Assembly (NCBI GenBank): GCA_028686135.1
Contig: JAQUCP010000007.1
Span: forward strand, 1-64,000
DNA from: UBA12481 sp012523435
Lineage (GTDB): Bacteria > Bacteroidota > Bacteroidia > Bacteroidales > UBA12481
Direction of reading: 5' to 3'
Length of the DNA stretch: 64,000 bases
Within the stretch, counting starts at the first letter, position 1. Each line of letters begins with the position of its first letter. The notes under the pieces are model-generated. The model did no database searches. It saw only the letters and a list, made by a program, of their open reading frames with translations, and was not told where the DNA came from. Below, piece after piece: positions 49,728-58,169 of this stretch. The translations under genes and the position numbers were made by a program.

Positions 49728-50648
49728 ATGATTGAGCTATCGCTGGTAATACCGCTATTTAATGAGGCAGACCTGGTTCATGAACTGGTTCGCCGGTCGG
49801 TGGCCGCCTTAGCTGAAATCACGCCAGATTTTGAAATACTCTTTGTGGATGACGGGAGCCGTGATGAGACCTTATCACGGCTCCTCGATATCCGCCAAAC
49901 TGAGCCGCGCATTAAGGTGATCGAGCTATCCCGCAATTTTGGCCACCAGGCGGCTTTTACCGCCGGGCTCACTTTTGCCTCAGGCAACTATATAGCCATG
50001 ATGGATGGCGACCTGCAAGATCCTCCCGAAGTCATCGGCGAAATGTACCGCAAACTAACTTCCGGCAACATTGACGTGGTGTATGGTAAACGCACCAACA
50101 AAACTGGAACGATCCAGGGCAAATGGTCAAAGTTCCTGTTTCACAAAACATTCAAACGCATCAGTGGATTCCCGGATATCGAAAATGTGGGCAACTTTTC
50201 TCTTTTAAACCGCCCTGCTCTGGAATCGCTGCTGAAGTTTTCCGAATCCACGCGCTACCTGCCCGGGCTCCGCCGATTTATCGGGTTCCGGCAAGAACAT
50301 GTCGAATATACCCGCGATGAACGCTATTCGGGAAAATCAAAGATGCGCTTCTCGGATTTGCTCTCCCTAAGCTCCGATGCTATCTTTTCCTTCTCCCGTC
50401 TGCCCGTCCGCTTGTGCCTGTTCTTGGGCTTGACTGGGATTGTGGTTTTTTTCCTAGCCGGACTCTACACGCTGATCGCAAAAATTGCAGGATTTGCCAT
50501 AATTGGCTGGTCATCAACTCTTTTGAGTATTTATTTCCTAGGCTCAATTCAGCTTACCTTTCTGGGAATTCTGGGCGAATATGTTTTTCGGATCTATCGG
50601 GAGAGCCAGCGAAGGCCCCTGTTTCTGGTAAAACAATTCTATGTCTAA
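49728..50648 (+). CDS. GT2 glycosyltransferase (polyprenyl-phosphate sugar synthase-like)
   Basis: This 306-residue protein has a GT-A domain with SLVIPLFNEADLVHEL, LFVDDGSRDETL and the metal-binding MMDGDLQDPPEVIGEMY. YSGKSKMRFSDLLSLSSDAIFSFS precedes two C-terminal membrane helices (about 225-250 and 262-285). This matches dolichol/undecaprenyl-phosphate mannose or glucose synthases (GtrB/DPM1-like), which load sugar from NDP-sugar to a lipid carrier. Its end overlaps by eight bases the next gene, a GT39-like enzyme that would use such a lipid-linked sugar, making a coherent two-step pair. Confidence 0.9.
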   Translation: MIELSLVIPLFNEADLVHELVRRSVAALAEITPDFEILFVDDGSRDETLSRLLDIRQTEPRIKVIELSRNFGHQAAFTAGLTFASGNYIAMMDGDLQDPPEVIGEMYRKLTSGNIDVVYGKRTNKTGTIQGKWSKFLFHKTFKRISGFPDIENVGNFSLLNRPALESLLKFSESTRYLPGLRRFIGFRQEHVEYTRDERYSGKSKMRFSDLLSLSSDAIFSFSRLPVRLCLFLGLTGIVVFFLAGLYTLIAKIAGFAIIGWSSTLLSIYFLGSIQLTFLGILGEYVFRIYRESQRRPLFLVKQFYV

Positions 50649-52605
50649 TCCGGTAAAATATCAAAGGAATCTCGTTAAAAGACTCTTTTTGCCGGTATGC
50701 TTTATCCCATTCATATTACTACCACTTCTGTCACTTTCTGCTGGCATTTCGGGGGATGAACCGGTCCACCATGAACATGCCGAAATGGTGTATAACTATT
50801 TTGCCAGCGAGGGAGGCGACCAATCAGCTCTCCAGACACCCGAGACCTTTTTACGATACTATGGGCAGTCGGCCGATGATCTGGCTTATCGCATAACTCG
50901 CTGGATCCGATCAGATAATCCTTACCTGGTTCGCCACCTACTCATTGCACTGTTTGGTGCAATGGCCATTTTCTTCGCCGCACAAATCGCCCTATTGCTG
51001 GCAGGGCATTCGGCCGGGATCCTGACGGTGATCCTGCTCCTGTTATCACCTTCTTTCCTAGGCCACTCCCTCAACAACATGAAGGATATCCCGTTTGCCA
51101 TGGGATACCTGATGACCATCTTCTCTTTACTGGCTTTTATCCGTGCGCTTCCGAAAATCAAGCTGGCCGCAGTGGCCGGAATGCTTTTCGGTACGGCGAT
51201 CTCCTTATCGGTAAGAGCAGGAGGCCTTCTACTCTTCCCAATCATCCTCTTTTTCGGTAGCATCGGGGCCTGGATGAGTCAGCCGGAACAGAACAGGAAA
51301 TTCTATTACCTGAAAATCAGCATTATTCTGATCGGAATTGTCGTCCTGGGGTGGGGGCTAGGCATCCTCGACTGGCCTTATGCCCGGCTGAAACCGGTCA
51401 GCAATACCATCCACGCTCTAGCTCGGATGACGCATTATAATGTCAGCCTCAGGCAACTCTTCGACGGGGAGATGCTCTGGTCCGACTCCATCCCCTGGTT
51501 TTATGTTCCAAAATATTTTCTGATCACCACTCCGGCGCTGATACTATTGGGCCTTTTACTGGCAACGATACAGATCAGACCGAAATCGCTGGTTTTCAAA
51601 CAACTCAACATTGGGATATGGCAATGGGTCATGATCTTATTCTGTGCGTTATTTCCGGTATTCTGGGTGATTGTTCAACGGTCGAACCTCTACGGAGGAA
51701 TCCGGCATCTGCTCTTTGTTTACCCGCTGCTAGCTGTTATCGCGGCAACCGGATGGTCGGCGCTGTGGCGAAAGAATTACCCGAAGTGGATAGTATATCT
51801 CTCCTGGTTCATTTTCGGAACCGCCTGTGCTGGTCCGCTGGTACACATTTTCCGGAATCATCCGGTCGAGTACGTCTATTTCAACAAACTTTCCGGCGGA
51901 ATCAAAAAAGCATGGGGCCATTATGAAACTGATTACTACTATCATAGCCTCGGCCCAGCTGTCAAGTGGATCGAGCGTGAAATTCTCAGGACTGACCCAG
52001 ATGAGGAGATCACCCTGGCATCGAGCTTTCCCCTGGAACCCTTCTTTCTCCGATCGGAAAACCAGCCAAAATTAGTTTATGTCCCATTCAATCAGAGGAA
52101 TATGAAGGACTGGGATTATGGCATTTTTGCAGCAGCCTATTTAAGTCCGTCGCAACTGCAGGGCGACTGCTGGCCACCGGCAGGAACTATTCACACGATT
52201 CGGGTGGATGGTTTTCCGGTCTGTGCCATTGTTAAGCGTGTTTATAATTTTGATACTAAAGGGATTACAGCATACTCAACTGGCAATCATGATGAAGCCA
52301 TTCGGCTTCTTCGGCGGGCCATTGAAGTAGAACGCTGCAACTTAGCCGCCTACCTATACCTTGGATGGAGCTACCGGAAAACCGGACAGCTAGAGGCATC
52401 AAACAGCGTGGCTTATCAGCTTCTGCAGGTACATTCGGAGAGCGAGCCGGCAAGGGAGTTGCTTATTTGGAATTATCTGGATTTAAAGGATTTATCCAAA
52501 GCTCGGATCTTAGCAGAAGAGCTATTCCGGATCAATCCCAAATATCCTCCGGTTGATCAACTACTTCAATTGACAGGAGTCCGGAAATCGAGTCCGACTT
52601 CTTAA
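50641..52605 (+). CDS. GT39/ArnT-like membrane glycosyltransferase with C-terminal TPR-like tail
   Basis: This 654-residue protein has about ten to twelve membrane helices over residues 15-400. LSAGISGDEPVHHEHAEMVYNYF near residue 36 contains the acidic Asp-Glu of the PMT/ArnT first loop. Residues about 400-510 are a soluble periplasmic segment. Residues about 530-654 form helix-turn-helix repeats, AYSTGNHDEAIRLLRRAIE and AAYLYLGWSYRKTGQLEAS, reading as TPR units. The enzyme should move a sugar from a polyprenyl-phosphate carrier, supplied by the GT2 gene before it, to a protein or lipid outside the inner membrane. The TPR tail may choose the acceptor. Confidence 0.82.
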   Translation: MSNPVKYQRNLVKRLFLPVCFIPFILLPLLSLSAGISGDEPVHHEHAEMVYNYFASEGGDQSALQTPETFLRYYGQSADDLAYRITRWIRSDNPYLVRHLLIALFGAMAIFFAAQIALLLAGHSAGILTVILLLLSPSFLGHSLNNMKDIPFAMGYLMTIFSLLAFIRALPKIKLAAVAGMLFGTAISLSVRAGGLLLFPIILFFGSIGAWMSQPEQNRKFYYLKISIILIGIVVLGWGLGILDWPYARLKPVSNTIHALARMTHYNVSLRQLFDGEMLWSDSIPWFYVPKYFLITTPALILLGLLLATIQIRPKSLVFKQLNIGIWQWVMILFCALFPVFWVIVQRSNLYGGIRHLLFVYPLLAVIAATGWSALWRKNYPKWIVYLSWFIFGTACAGPLVHIFRNHPVEYVYFNKLSGGIKKAWGHYETDYYYHSLGPAVKWIEREILRTDPDEEITLASSFPLEPFFLRSENQPKLVYVPFNQRNMKDWDYGIFAAAYLSPSQLQGDCWPPAGTIHTIRVDGFPVCAIVKRVYNFDTKGITAYSTGNHDEAIRLLRRAIEVERCNLAAYLYLGWSYRKTGQLEASNSVAYQLLQVHSESEPARELLIWNYLDLKDLSKARILAEELFRINPKYPPVDQLLQLTGVRKSSPTS

Positions 52606-52640
52606 AAAATGTTAATTCCGGGTAATTCATGCTGATTCGC

Positions 52641-52648
52641 TATATTTT
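52641..52648 (+). promoter_or_regulatory. Possible -7 box of the S9 peptidase gene
   Basis: TATATTTT is seven of eight to TAnnTTTG, 41 bases before ATG 52690, in an 84-base gap that otherwise holds no gene. Confidence 0.4.
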
Positions 52649-52689
52649 TACTCGTTCCGTTCACAAATAATTGTTTAAAAATCCACTTT

Positions 52690-55086
52690 ATGAAAAAGAC
52701 GTTACTCTTTTTGTTCACGCTGAGCATTTCGTTGGCGGTGGCTTTCGGTCAGAAGGCCGATTTCCGTGCTGCGGAAAGATATAGCGCTGAGAATCTGGGC
52801 AAGATGGTGGGTAGCACCTCTGTCAGGCCTATTTACCTGAACGACAGCGAGCAGTTCTGGTATTCGTACAAAACCGGTGACGGCCAGTTTTACTGGCTTG
52901 TTGATCCGGCAAAGAAAACCAAAGAGCCGCTGTTCGACAATTATCACTTGGTTTCTGAAGTTAATCAGCAGATTCACAAGATCTTGAATCCGCTCGAACC
53001 TGCCATTAGAAAATTGGAGTTTAAGAAAGACAACAAATCTTTCACGTTCGAGGTCGATAGTTTCAAGTTTGAATACACGTTGAAGAATCATGAGATCAAA
53101 GTGGTGGACACCATCAAAAAAGAGAAGCCAAAAAATGACCGGTGGATGAACTACAACAAGGATTCTACGTGGATTGTGTTCGCAAAGAACCACAACCTGT
53201 TCTTGATGAAGGCTGACGACCCGGATAGTACTGAGTACCAGTTGACTACAGATGGTGAGCTTCACTATTCCTACCAAGCTGATGGTTCGGATACCACCTC
53301 CACGAAAAGGCTTCGTGCACGCGCTGGCTGGTTTAAGGACAATCAGAAATTTTACGTAACCCGATCCGACAGCCGGGAGGTAAAAGATCTATGGGTTATC
53401 AATGTATTAAAAAACCGGCCGGAGTTGGAGACGTACAAATATGCCATGCCTGGTGACGAGAACGTGCCGCAAACTGAATTGTGGGTTTTCGATGTGGAGA
53501 AGAAAGCCGGAGTGAAAGTTCAGACCGAAAAATGGAAAGATCAAACACTTGATATTAACCTACTTGGCGACCGGTCTGATGCCATGATTTTCATCCGTCA
53601 GGACAGGACTTGTGCAAAAAAAGAGGTGTGCCTGGCCGATACTGAAACAGGTGAAACCAAGCTTCTGTTTTCCGAAACCGATGAGCCCTATTTCAACTGG
53701 AGCTATTCAAGGCTCTATCCGATCAATGAAGGGAAAGAGATGATCTGGTGGTCGGAACGTACTGGATTTGGGCAGTTTTACCTTTATGATGGTGATGGCA
53801 ACCTCAAAAATCAGATGACCAAAGGAAATTTTGTCTGTGGGAACGTCATGCGTATCGACACCCTTGCCCGAGTACTTTATTTCGAAGCCTTTGGTCGTGA
53901 AGCTGGTATTGACCCTTATTTCACGATGATTTACCGGGTCAACTTTGATGGTTCGGACATGCAGCTATTGACCCCCGAAGACGCCACACACAGCTTCAAC
54001 GTGGCTAAAGAGACCAATAAATATTTCGTTGATACGTATAGCAGGGCCGATCTGGCTCCCGTATCCGTGCTGAGGGATGTTAAGGGAAGCCTAATTATGA
54101 AGCTTGAGGAAACTGATCTCAGACGTCTGTACGAGACGGGCTGGCAAATGCCAGAACGCGTTAAGGTTAAGGCAGTTGACGGCGTTACGGATCTGTACGG
54201 CATTATGTGGAAACCCTTGAAAATGGAGGAGGGGAGAAAATACCCGATCATTTCCTATGTATATCCTGGGCCGCAGGTTGAATCTTTCTCTTTACCCTGG
54301 AGCACAACCGGTCGGTACAACATGGCGTTAGCCCAGTTGGGCTTTGTAACCGTTTCGATGGGTCACCGTGGTGGTAGCCCGATGCGGGATAAGTACTATC
54401 ATACCTATGGCTATGATAATCTGCGGGATTACGCAATTCCGGATGACAAATATGCACTGGAGCAGCTAGCTGATCGATATGATTTCATTGATATCACCAA
54501 GGTAGGTATCTATGGCCATTCAGGCGGTGGATTCATGTCAACAGCAGCCATTCTGACGATGCCTGATTTCTATGATGTTGCTGTCTCTTCGGCCGGGAAC
54601 CACGATAACAATATTTACAACCTCTGGTGGGGAGAGACCCATCACGGAGTGAAGGAAGTGGTTAAAACGGTTAGAAAGAAAAAGGACAACAATAAAAAGA
54701 ATGGAGAAGACAAAAAGGAAGAGATCAAGGAAAAAATCGAAGAAGGAATGCCTTGGTATGAAGAGGATAGCGTGAAAAAAGAGGAAGAAAAAACCATCCG
54801 TTACGAAGCGAAAATTCCGAAAAACCAGGAGTTAGCCAAGAATTTGAAAGGTCATCTACTGCTGGTCCACGGTGATATAGACAACAATGTACACCCGGGC
54901 AACTCCATTCGTGTGGCTGATGCCCTGATTACTGCCGGCAAACGGTTTGATTTGATGTTGATGCCCGGACAGCGTCACGGATTTGGGAAATACAGCAAAT
55001 ATTTCGAGCGGATGATGTGGTACTATTTCGCCGAACACTTGTTAGGCGATTATCGCAACAACGTAGAAATCTATTTGCCGGAATAG
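52690..55086 (+). CDS. Exported DPP-IV-like prolyl peptidase (S9 family)
   Basis: This 798-residue protein has a signal peptide (MKKTLLFLFTLSISLAVAFG). Residues about 60-480 form the beta-propeller and about 490-798 the alpha/beta hydrolase. The catalytic triad is Ser611 (YGHSGGGFM), Asp731 (HGDIDNNVH) and His763 (GQRHGFG). S9B enzymes release X-Pro dipeptides from peptides in the periplasm. Unusual is a Lys/Glu-rich insertion of about 45 residues (about 656-703, e.g. RKKKDNNKKNGEDKKEEIKE) between Ser and Asp, which makes that spacing 120 residues against about 78 in mammalian DPP-IV. The 3' end overlaps the convergent iron-sulfur gene by 16 bases. Confidence 0.9.
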   Translation: MKKTLLFLFTLSISLAVAFGQKADFRAAERYSAENLGKMVGSTSVRPIYLNDSEQFWYSYKTGDGQFYWLVDPAKKTKEPLFDNYHLVSEVNQQIHKILNPLEPAIRKLEFKKDNKSFTFEVDSFKFEYTLKNHEIKVVDTIKKEKPKNDRWMNYNKDSTWIVFAKNHNLFLMKADDPDSTEYQLTTDGELHYSYQADGSDTTSTKRLRARAGWFKDNQKFYVTRSDSREVKDLWVINVLKNRPELETYKYAMPGDENVPQTELWVFDVEKKAGVKVQTEKWKDQTLDINLLGDRSDAMIFIRQDRTCAKKEVCLADTETGETKLLFSETDEPYFNWSYSRLYPINEGKEMIWWSERTGFGQFYLYDGDGNLKNQMTKGNFVCGNVMRIDTLARVLYFEAFGREAGIDPYFTMIYRVNFDGSDMQLLTPEDATHSFNVAKETNKYFVDTYSRADLAPVSVLRDVKGSLIMKLEETDLRRLYETGWQMPERVKVKAVDGVTDLYGIMWKPLKMEEGRKYPIISYVYPGPQVESFSLPWSTTGRYNMALAQLGFVTVSMGHRGGSPMRDKYYHTYGYDNLRDYAIPDDKYALEQLADRYDFIDITKVGIYGHSGGGFMSTAAILTMPDFYDVAVSSAGNHDNNIYNLWWGETHHGVKEVVKTVRKKKDNNKKNGEDKKEEIKEKIEEGMPWYEEDSVKKEEEKTIRYEAKIPKNQELAKNLKGHLLLVHGDIDNNVHPGNSIRVADALITAGKRFDLMLMPGQRHGFGKYSKYFERMMWYYFAEHLLGDYRNNVEIYLPE

Positions 55087-55538
55087 TCGCCGTGGTGACT
55101 GCCGTCGCAAAAAGGAATACGTTTTGATTTCCCGCATCTGCAGAGAGAGATGCGGGAACCGGAGGGAATTTGTTCCCCCGACTGGTTCATCAGCCTGATT
55201 TTTCCAGTGATGATGGCCGGTCCCCCGTCGATGAGGGTGATCTCGGCAGCCGGTTCCTGCGTCTCTTCTCTTTTTGCCGTATCTTCATTGGAATCCGAAG
55301 AACTCTCCGCGACGATATCGCGGTTCCATTTCCACGTAAGTGCATCGGTAGGGCACTGATCCACTACATTAATAATCTCCTGTGTATTAGCGCCTTTCAT
55401 GTTCACCCAGGGTCGCTTTGAGGGATCAAACACTTTCCTGAGCTTGATAAAACAGATGGTGGCATGAATACAGAGATCCGGTTTCCAATAAACGGTGATT
55501 TCGCCGTTGGTGTATTCGCGATCGTTCGGATTAGCCAT
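55071..55538 (-). CDS. YjdI-type ferredoxin domain fused to a CDGSH iron-sulfur domain
   Basis: This 155-residue cytoplasmic protein has two iron-sulfur modules. Residues about 10-75 resemble the Fer4_19/YjdI family: YTNGEITVYWKPDLCIHATIC ... FDPSKRPWVN ... VDQCPTDALTW. A variable linker (about 76-105) carries charged residues. Residues about 106-155 are a CDGSH domain: GKIRLMNQSG and LCRCGKSKRIPFCDGSHHG, with three Cys and one His for a 2Fe-2S cluster. The domains often occur together, but the role, perhaps redox or cluster transfer, is not established. The stop lies inside the 3' end of the convergent peptidase gene. Confidence 0.86.
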   Translation of the reverse strand: MANPNDREYTNGEITVYWKPDLCIHATICFIKLRKVFDPSKRPWVNMKGANTQEIINVVDQCPTDALTWKWNRDIVAESSSDSNEDTAKREETQEPAAEITLIDGGPAIITGKIRLMNQSGEQIPSGSRISLCRCGKSKRIPFCDGSHHGDYSGK

Positions 55539-55548
55539 AAAGAAAAAC

Positions 55549-56259
55549 TTATAACTTCCTGATCTTGATGTTCCTGAAGCTAGTTACTCCACCATGATCC
55601 TGCAGCGCGATGTGGCCTTCGGGATATTTGCCATACCCATCAGCATCACGCCATTTGGAGTTTTTCTTCAGCTCATACCATTCAGGTGTCCACATCTCAT
55701 ATTCAACCACTTTACGGTCGTTCAGCCAATGTTCCACATGCGCACCCTTGACCACAATTTTGGCCGTGTTCCATTGGTCCAGCGTCTTAACCTGGCCATG
55801 CTTGGGTCGATGAACATCATAGTTGGCTCCGGATAGATATTTTGGATCGGTGCCCTCAGCCCCAACATCATCAATTAGCTGATATTCAGGACCTGTCATA
55901 TAAACGGTAGGATAATCTTCGCCTTCTACCACATGGAAGAATATGCCCGAATTGCTACCCTGGGCGACCTTCCACTCGAGGTACAATTCAAAGTCCTTAT
56001 ATTTTTCTTTGGTAATCACATCACCACCCTGACCACCAGGTAGTCCGAGAGCAACCATAGCACCATCTTCAATAGCCCATCCCTGGACTTTATCCAGTTT
56101 GTAGCAGCGCCATTTATCCATGGATTTTCCGTCGAAAAGAAGCTCCCATCCTTCTGCTTTCTCTTTCGGCGAGAGCGTGTTTAATGCTTGAGCCATGGCA
56201 GTTAAGGGGAAAATCAGGCCGATCATGGCGGCCAACAGAGTCAGTTTTGGATTTTTCAT
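55549..56259 (-). CDS. 3-keto-disaccharide hydrolase-family (DUF1080) protein 2, exported
   Basis: This 236-residue paralog of the DUF1080 gene in the oxidoreductase cluster has a signal peptide (KNPKLTLLAAMIGLIFPLTAMAQ). Core segments are EGWELLFDGKSMDKWRCY, GGDVITKEKYKDFELYLEWKV, SNSGIFFHVVEGEDYPTVYMTGPEYQ, HGQVKTLDQWNTAKIVVKG and EGHIALQDHGGVTSFRNIKIR. By family it may cleave 3-keto glycosides. Unlike protein 1 it has no oxidoreductase neighbour and lies ten bases after the iron-sulfur gene start; it may use 3-keto substrates made by the 39-50 kb cluster. Confidence 0.87.
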   Translation of the reverse strand: MKNPKLTLLAAMIGLIFPLTAMAQALNTLSPKEKAEGWELLFDGKSMDKWRCYKLDKVQGWAIEDGAMVALGLPGGQGGDVITKEKYKDFELYLEWKVAQGSNSGIFFHVVEGEDYPTVYMTGPEYQLIDDVGAEGTDPKYLSGANYDVHRPKHGQVKTLDQWNTAKIVVKGAHVEHWLNDRKVVEYEMWTPEWYELKKNSKWRDADGYGKYPEGHIALQDHGGVTSFRNIKIRKL

Positions 56260-56280
56260 TTTCGTTTCGTTTTATCGCGT

Positions 56281-56288
56281 TAAAGATA
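56281..56288 (-). promoter_or_regulatory. Possible -7 box of the second DUF1080 gene
   Basis: The minus strand reads TATCTTTA, seven of eight to TAnnTTTG, 21 bases before ATG 56259 in the divergent gap. Confidence 0.4.
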
Positions 56289-56309
56289 TGTTTTTGCCCT
56301 GATTTGATC

Positions 56310-56317
56310 TATTTTTG
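56310..56317 (+). promoter_or_regulatory. -7 box of the yqaE-dtd-mazG-deoC operon
   Basis: TATTTTTG matches TAnnTTTG perfectly, 44 bases before the ATG at 56362. It lies in the 102-base divergent gap and is the only clear promoter for the four-gene run. Confidence 0.55.
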
Positions 56318-56361
56318 ATCTGAATCTGCCTGGTTCAATGTTTAATTAATTTCATTCAGCT

Positions 56362-56517
56362 ATGTCGTTTTGGCGGGTACTGATCTCGATCCTTTTTCCT
56401 CCTCTGGCGGTCATCGACCAGGGTTGTGGTTCTATCTTAATCGTCTTTCTACTGACACTTGCCGGATGGGTACCCGGGGTGATAGCCGCCCTTGTAATTC
56501 TAAATCGTAGATTATGA
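56362..56517 (+). CDS. YqaE/Pmp3 family small membrane protein
   Basis: This frame encodes 51 residues, beginning MSFWRVLISILFPPLAVIDQ and ending LVILNRRL. It has two membrane helices separated by a short loop (DQGCGS), and the second half FLLTLAGWVPGVIAALVIL carries the family G-W-x-PG-x-I-x-A pattern. Pmp3/YqaE proteins are stress-linked membrane proteins whose loss depolarises the membrane in yeast; bacterial roles are unclear. The stop overlaps the start of dtd (ATGA), which supports real translation. It is short enough to be missed by length-filtered gene calling. Confidence 0.85.
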   Translation: MSFWRVLISILFPPLAVIDQGCGSILIVFLLTLAGWVPGVIAALVILNRRL

Positions 56518-56966
56518 GAGCTTTAGTTCAACGAGTCAAAGAGGCTTCTGTCACGATTAGCGGGGTGCAGAGGGCATCGGTAGGGCAGGGGCTTTTGGTG
56601 CTCATCGGTATTGAAGCATCAGATGATCAGGAGGATATTCAGTGGCTCGCGAATAAGATTGTCGGTTTACGTGTTTTTGACGATGAGTTTGGTGTGATGA
56701 ACTTGAGTGTCAAAGACATCAAAGGGGAGATCCTGGCTGTATCTCAATTCACCCTCCACGCCCGCATCAAGAAGGGATTCCGGCCCTCATACATCGATGC
56801 TGCTCCACCAGCCATCAGTGTTCCGATCTACGAACAATTTGTTATTCAGCTGGAAAAAGAACTAGGGAAACCCATCCCAACCGGGGAGTTTGGTGCCATG
56901 ATGGATGTGGCGCTGATAAACGACGGACCCGTTACCATCTGGATCGATTCAAAGAACAGAATATGA
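56514..56966 (+). CDS. dtd: D-aminoacyl-tRNA deacylase
   Basis: This 150-residue enzyme hydrolyses D-amino acids from mischarged tRNA. It starts MRALVQRVKEASVTISG, has LLVLIGIEASD, and both active-site motifs: AVSQFTLHARIKKGFRPSYIDAA (SQFTL) and ALINDGPVTIWIDS (NxGPVT). Length is typical. It overlaps the small YqaE gene upstream and the MazG-like gene downstream by four bases each, so the three are translationally coupled. Confidence 0.94.
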   Translation: MRALVQRVKEASVTISGVQRASVGQGLLVLIGIEASDDQEDIQWLANKIVGLRVFDDEFGVMNLSVKDIKGEILAVSQFTLHARIKKGFRPSYIDAAPPAISVPIYEQFVIQLEKELGKPIPTGEFGAMMDVALINDGPVTIWIDSKNRI

Positions 56967-57301
56967 CCATAAAAGAAGCTCAAGATACTATTGATCAATG
57001 GATTAAGACGTATGGCGTACGCTATTTCTCCGAACTGACCAATATGGCGGTTTTAACCGAAGAGGTAGGAGAGCTAGCCAGGATCATGGCCAGGCGCTAC
57101 GGCGACCAATCGGAAAAAGAGAGCGATCGTAATGGAGACCTTGGAGATGAGATGGCCGATGTTCTCTGGGTGCTGATCTGCTTAGCCAATCAGACCGGGG
57201 TTGATCTGACGGCAGCACTGGAGGAAAACATCAAAAAGAAAACTCTGCGTGATTCTGAAAGACATCGCAATAATCAAAAACTGACCCATGATAACGACTG
57301 A
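56963..57301 (+). CDS. MazG-like nucleotide pyrophosphohydrolase
   Basis: This 112-residue all-helical protein has the MazG pattern of two acidic pairs: MAVLTEEVGELARIMARRYGDQ (E-E-x-x-E) and NGDLGDEMADVLWVLICLANQTG (E-x-x-D). It probably hydrolyses (d)NTPs, perhaps modified ones, to the monophosphate. It overlaps dtd by four bases and deoC by 14 bases. Together with deoC this looks like a nucleotide house-cleaning and salvage unit. Confidence 0.87.
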   Translation: MTIKEAQDTIDQWIKTYGVRYFSELTNMAVLTEEVGELARIMARRYGDQSEKESDRNGDLGDEMADVLWVLICLANQTGVDLTAALEENIKKKTLRDSERHRNNQKLTHDND

Positions 57302-58169
57302 TTACTATCAAAACGAATATGGCCTGGGTGAAGATGAGCAGCAGACTGCCTTGCGAGTAGGCCAAATCATAGATTCTATTTCGGCAGAAAAACCTAGCCC
57401 AGAACTTTTAAACCTGCTATTTGGACTCCTTGATCTGACCAGCCTGAACACCAATGACAACACCAATACGGCCAGGCGGCTCTGCGGGCAACTGAATGAA
57501 TTTCCCGACCGATTTCCCGGAATAGCCCAGGTTGCTGCTGTCTGTATCTATCCGACCCTCGTGGAAGAGATTAACAAAACACTCACTAACAAGGCAGTAA
57601 AACTTGCCTGCGTAGGTGCGGGATTTCCGTCATCCCAAACCTTTCTGTCGGTCAAGCTGGCCGAGTGTGAACTTCTCATGAAAAAGGGAGCTGAGGAAAT
57701 TGATGTGGTTATTTCCGTTGGAGAGCTCATGGCCGGTAATATTGAGCAGGTCATGAATGAGCTCCTGTTGATCCGAGAGGTTACACAAAGTGTCACCCTC
57801 AAAGTGATTCTGGAAACCGGCCTGCTAAATAATCCTTCCATGATCAGGTTGGCCAGCCTGATCGCCATGGAGGCCGGTGCCAACTTTATTAAAACTAGTA
57901 CAGGAAAAACAGCTGTTTCGGCTACCCCCGAAGCCGCTTACACCATGGCTTGCGCGATTCGCGATTTCTACCACCGCACGGAGCGAAAAGTTGGAATAAA
58001 AGTGGCAGGAGGCGTCTCGGATATTCAGAGCGCACTTATTTATCATGCTGTGGTTGAGGATGTTCTAGGAGGCGACTGGCTGAATCCCAAACTTTTCCGA
58101 ATTGGAACCAGTCGGCTGGCAAATCATCTGCTCGGAGCTATCAAGGGGTCAACGGTTAGCTATTTCTAG
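57288..58169 (+). CDS. deoC: Deoxyribose-phosphate aldolase
   Basis: This 293-residue TIM-barrel aldolase cleaves 2-deoxyribose 5-phosphate to glyceraldehyde 3-phosphate and acetaldehyde. The Schiff-base lysine is in AGANFIKTSTGKTAVSATPE and the second catalytic lysine in VGIKVAGGVSDIQSAL; GAEEIDVVISVGELMAG supplies the substrate Asp. It is longer than E. coli DeoC (259) by an N-terminal helical region (about 1-50). It overlaps the MazG-like gene by 14 bases. Confidence 0.93.
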   Translation: MITTDYYQNEYGLGEDEQQTALRVGQIIDSISAEKPSPELLNLLFGLLDLTSLNTNDNTNTARRLCGQLNEFPDRFPGIAQVAAVCIYPTLVEEINKTLTNKAVKLACVGAGFPSSQTFLSVKLAECELLMKKGAEEIDVVISVGELMAGNIEQVMNELLLIREVTQSVTLKVILETGLLNNPSMIRLASLIAMEAGANFIKTSTGKTAVSATPEAAYTMACAIRDFYHRTERKVGIKVAGGVSDIQSALIYHAVVEDVLGGDWLNPKLFRIGTSRLANHLLGAIKGSTVSYF

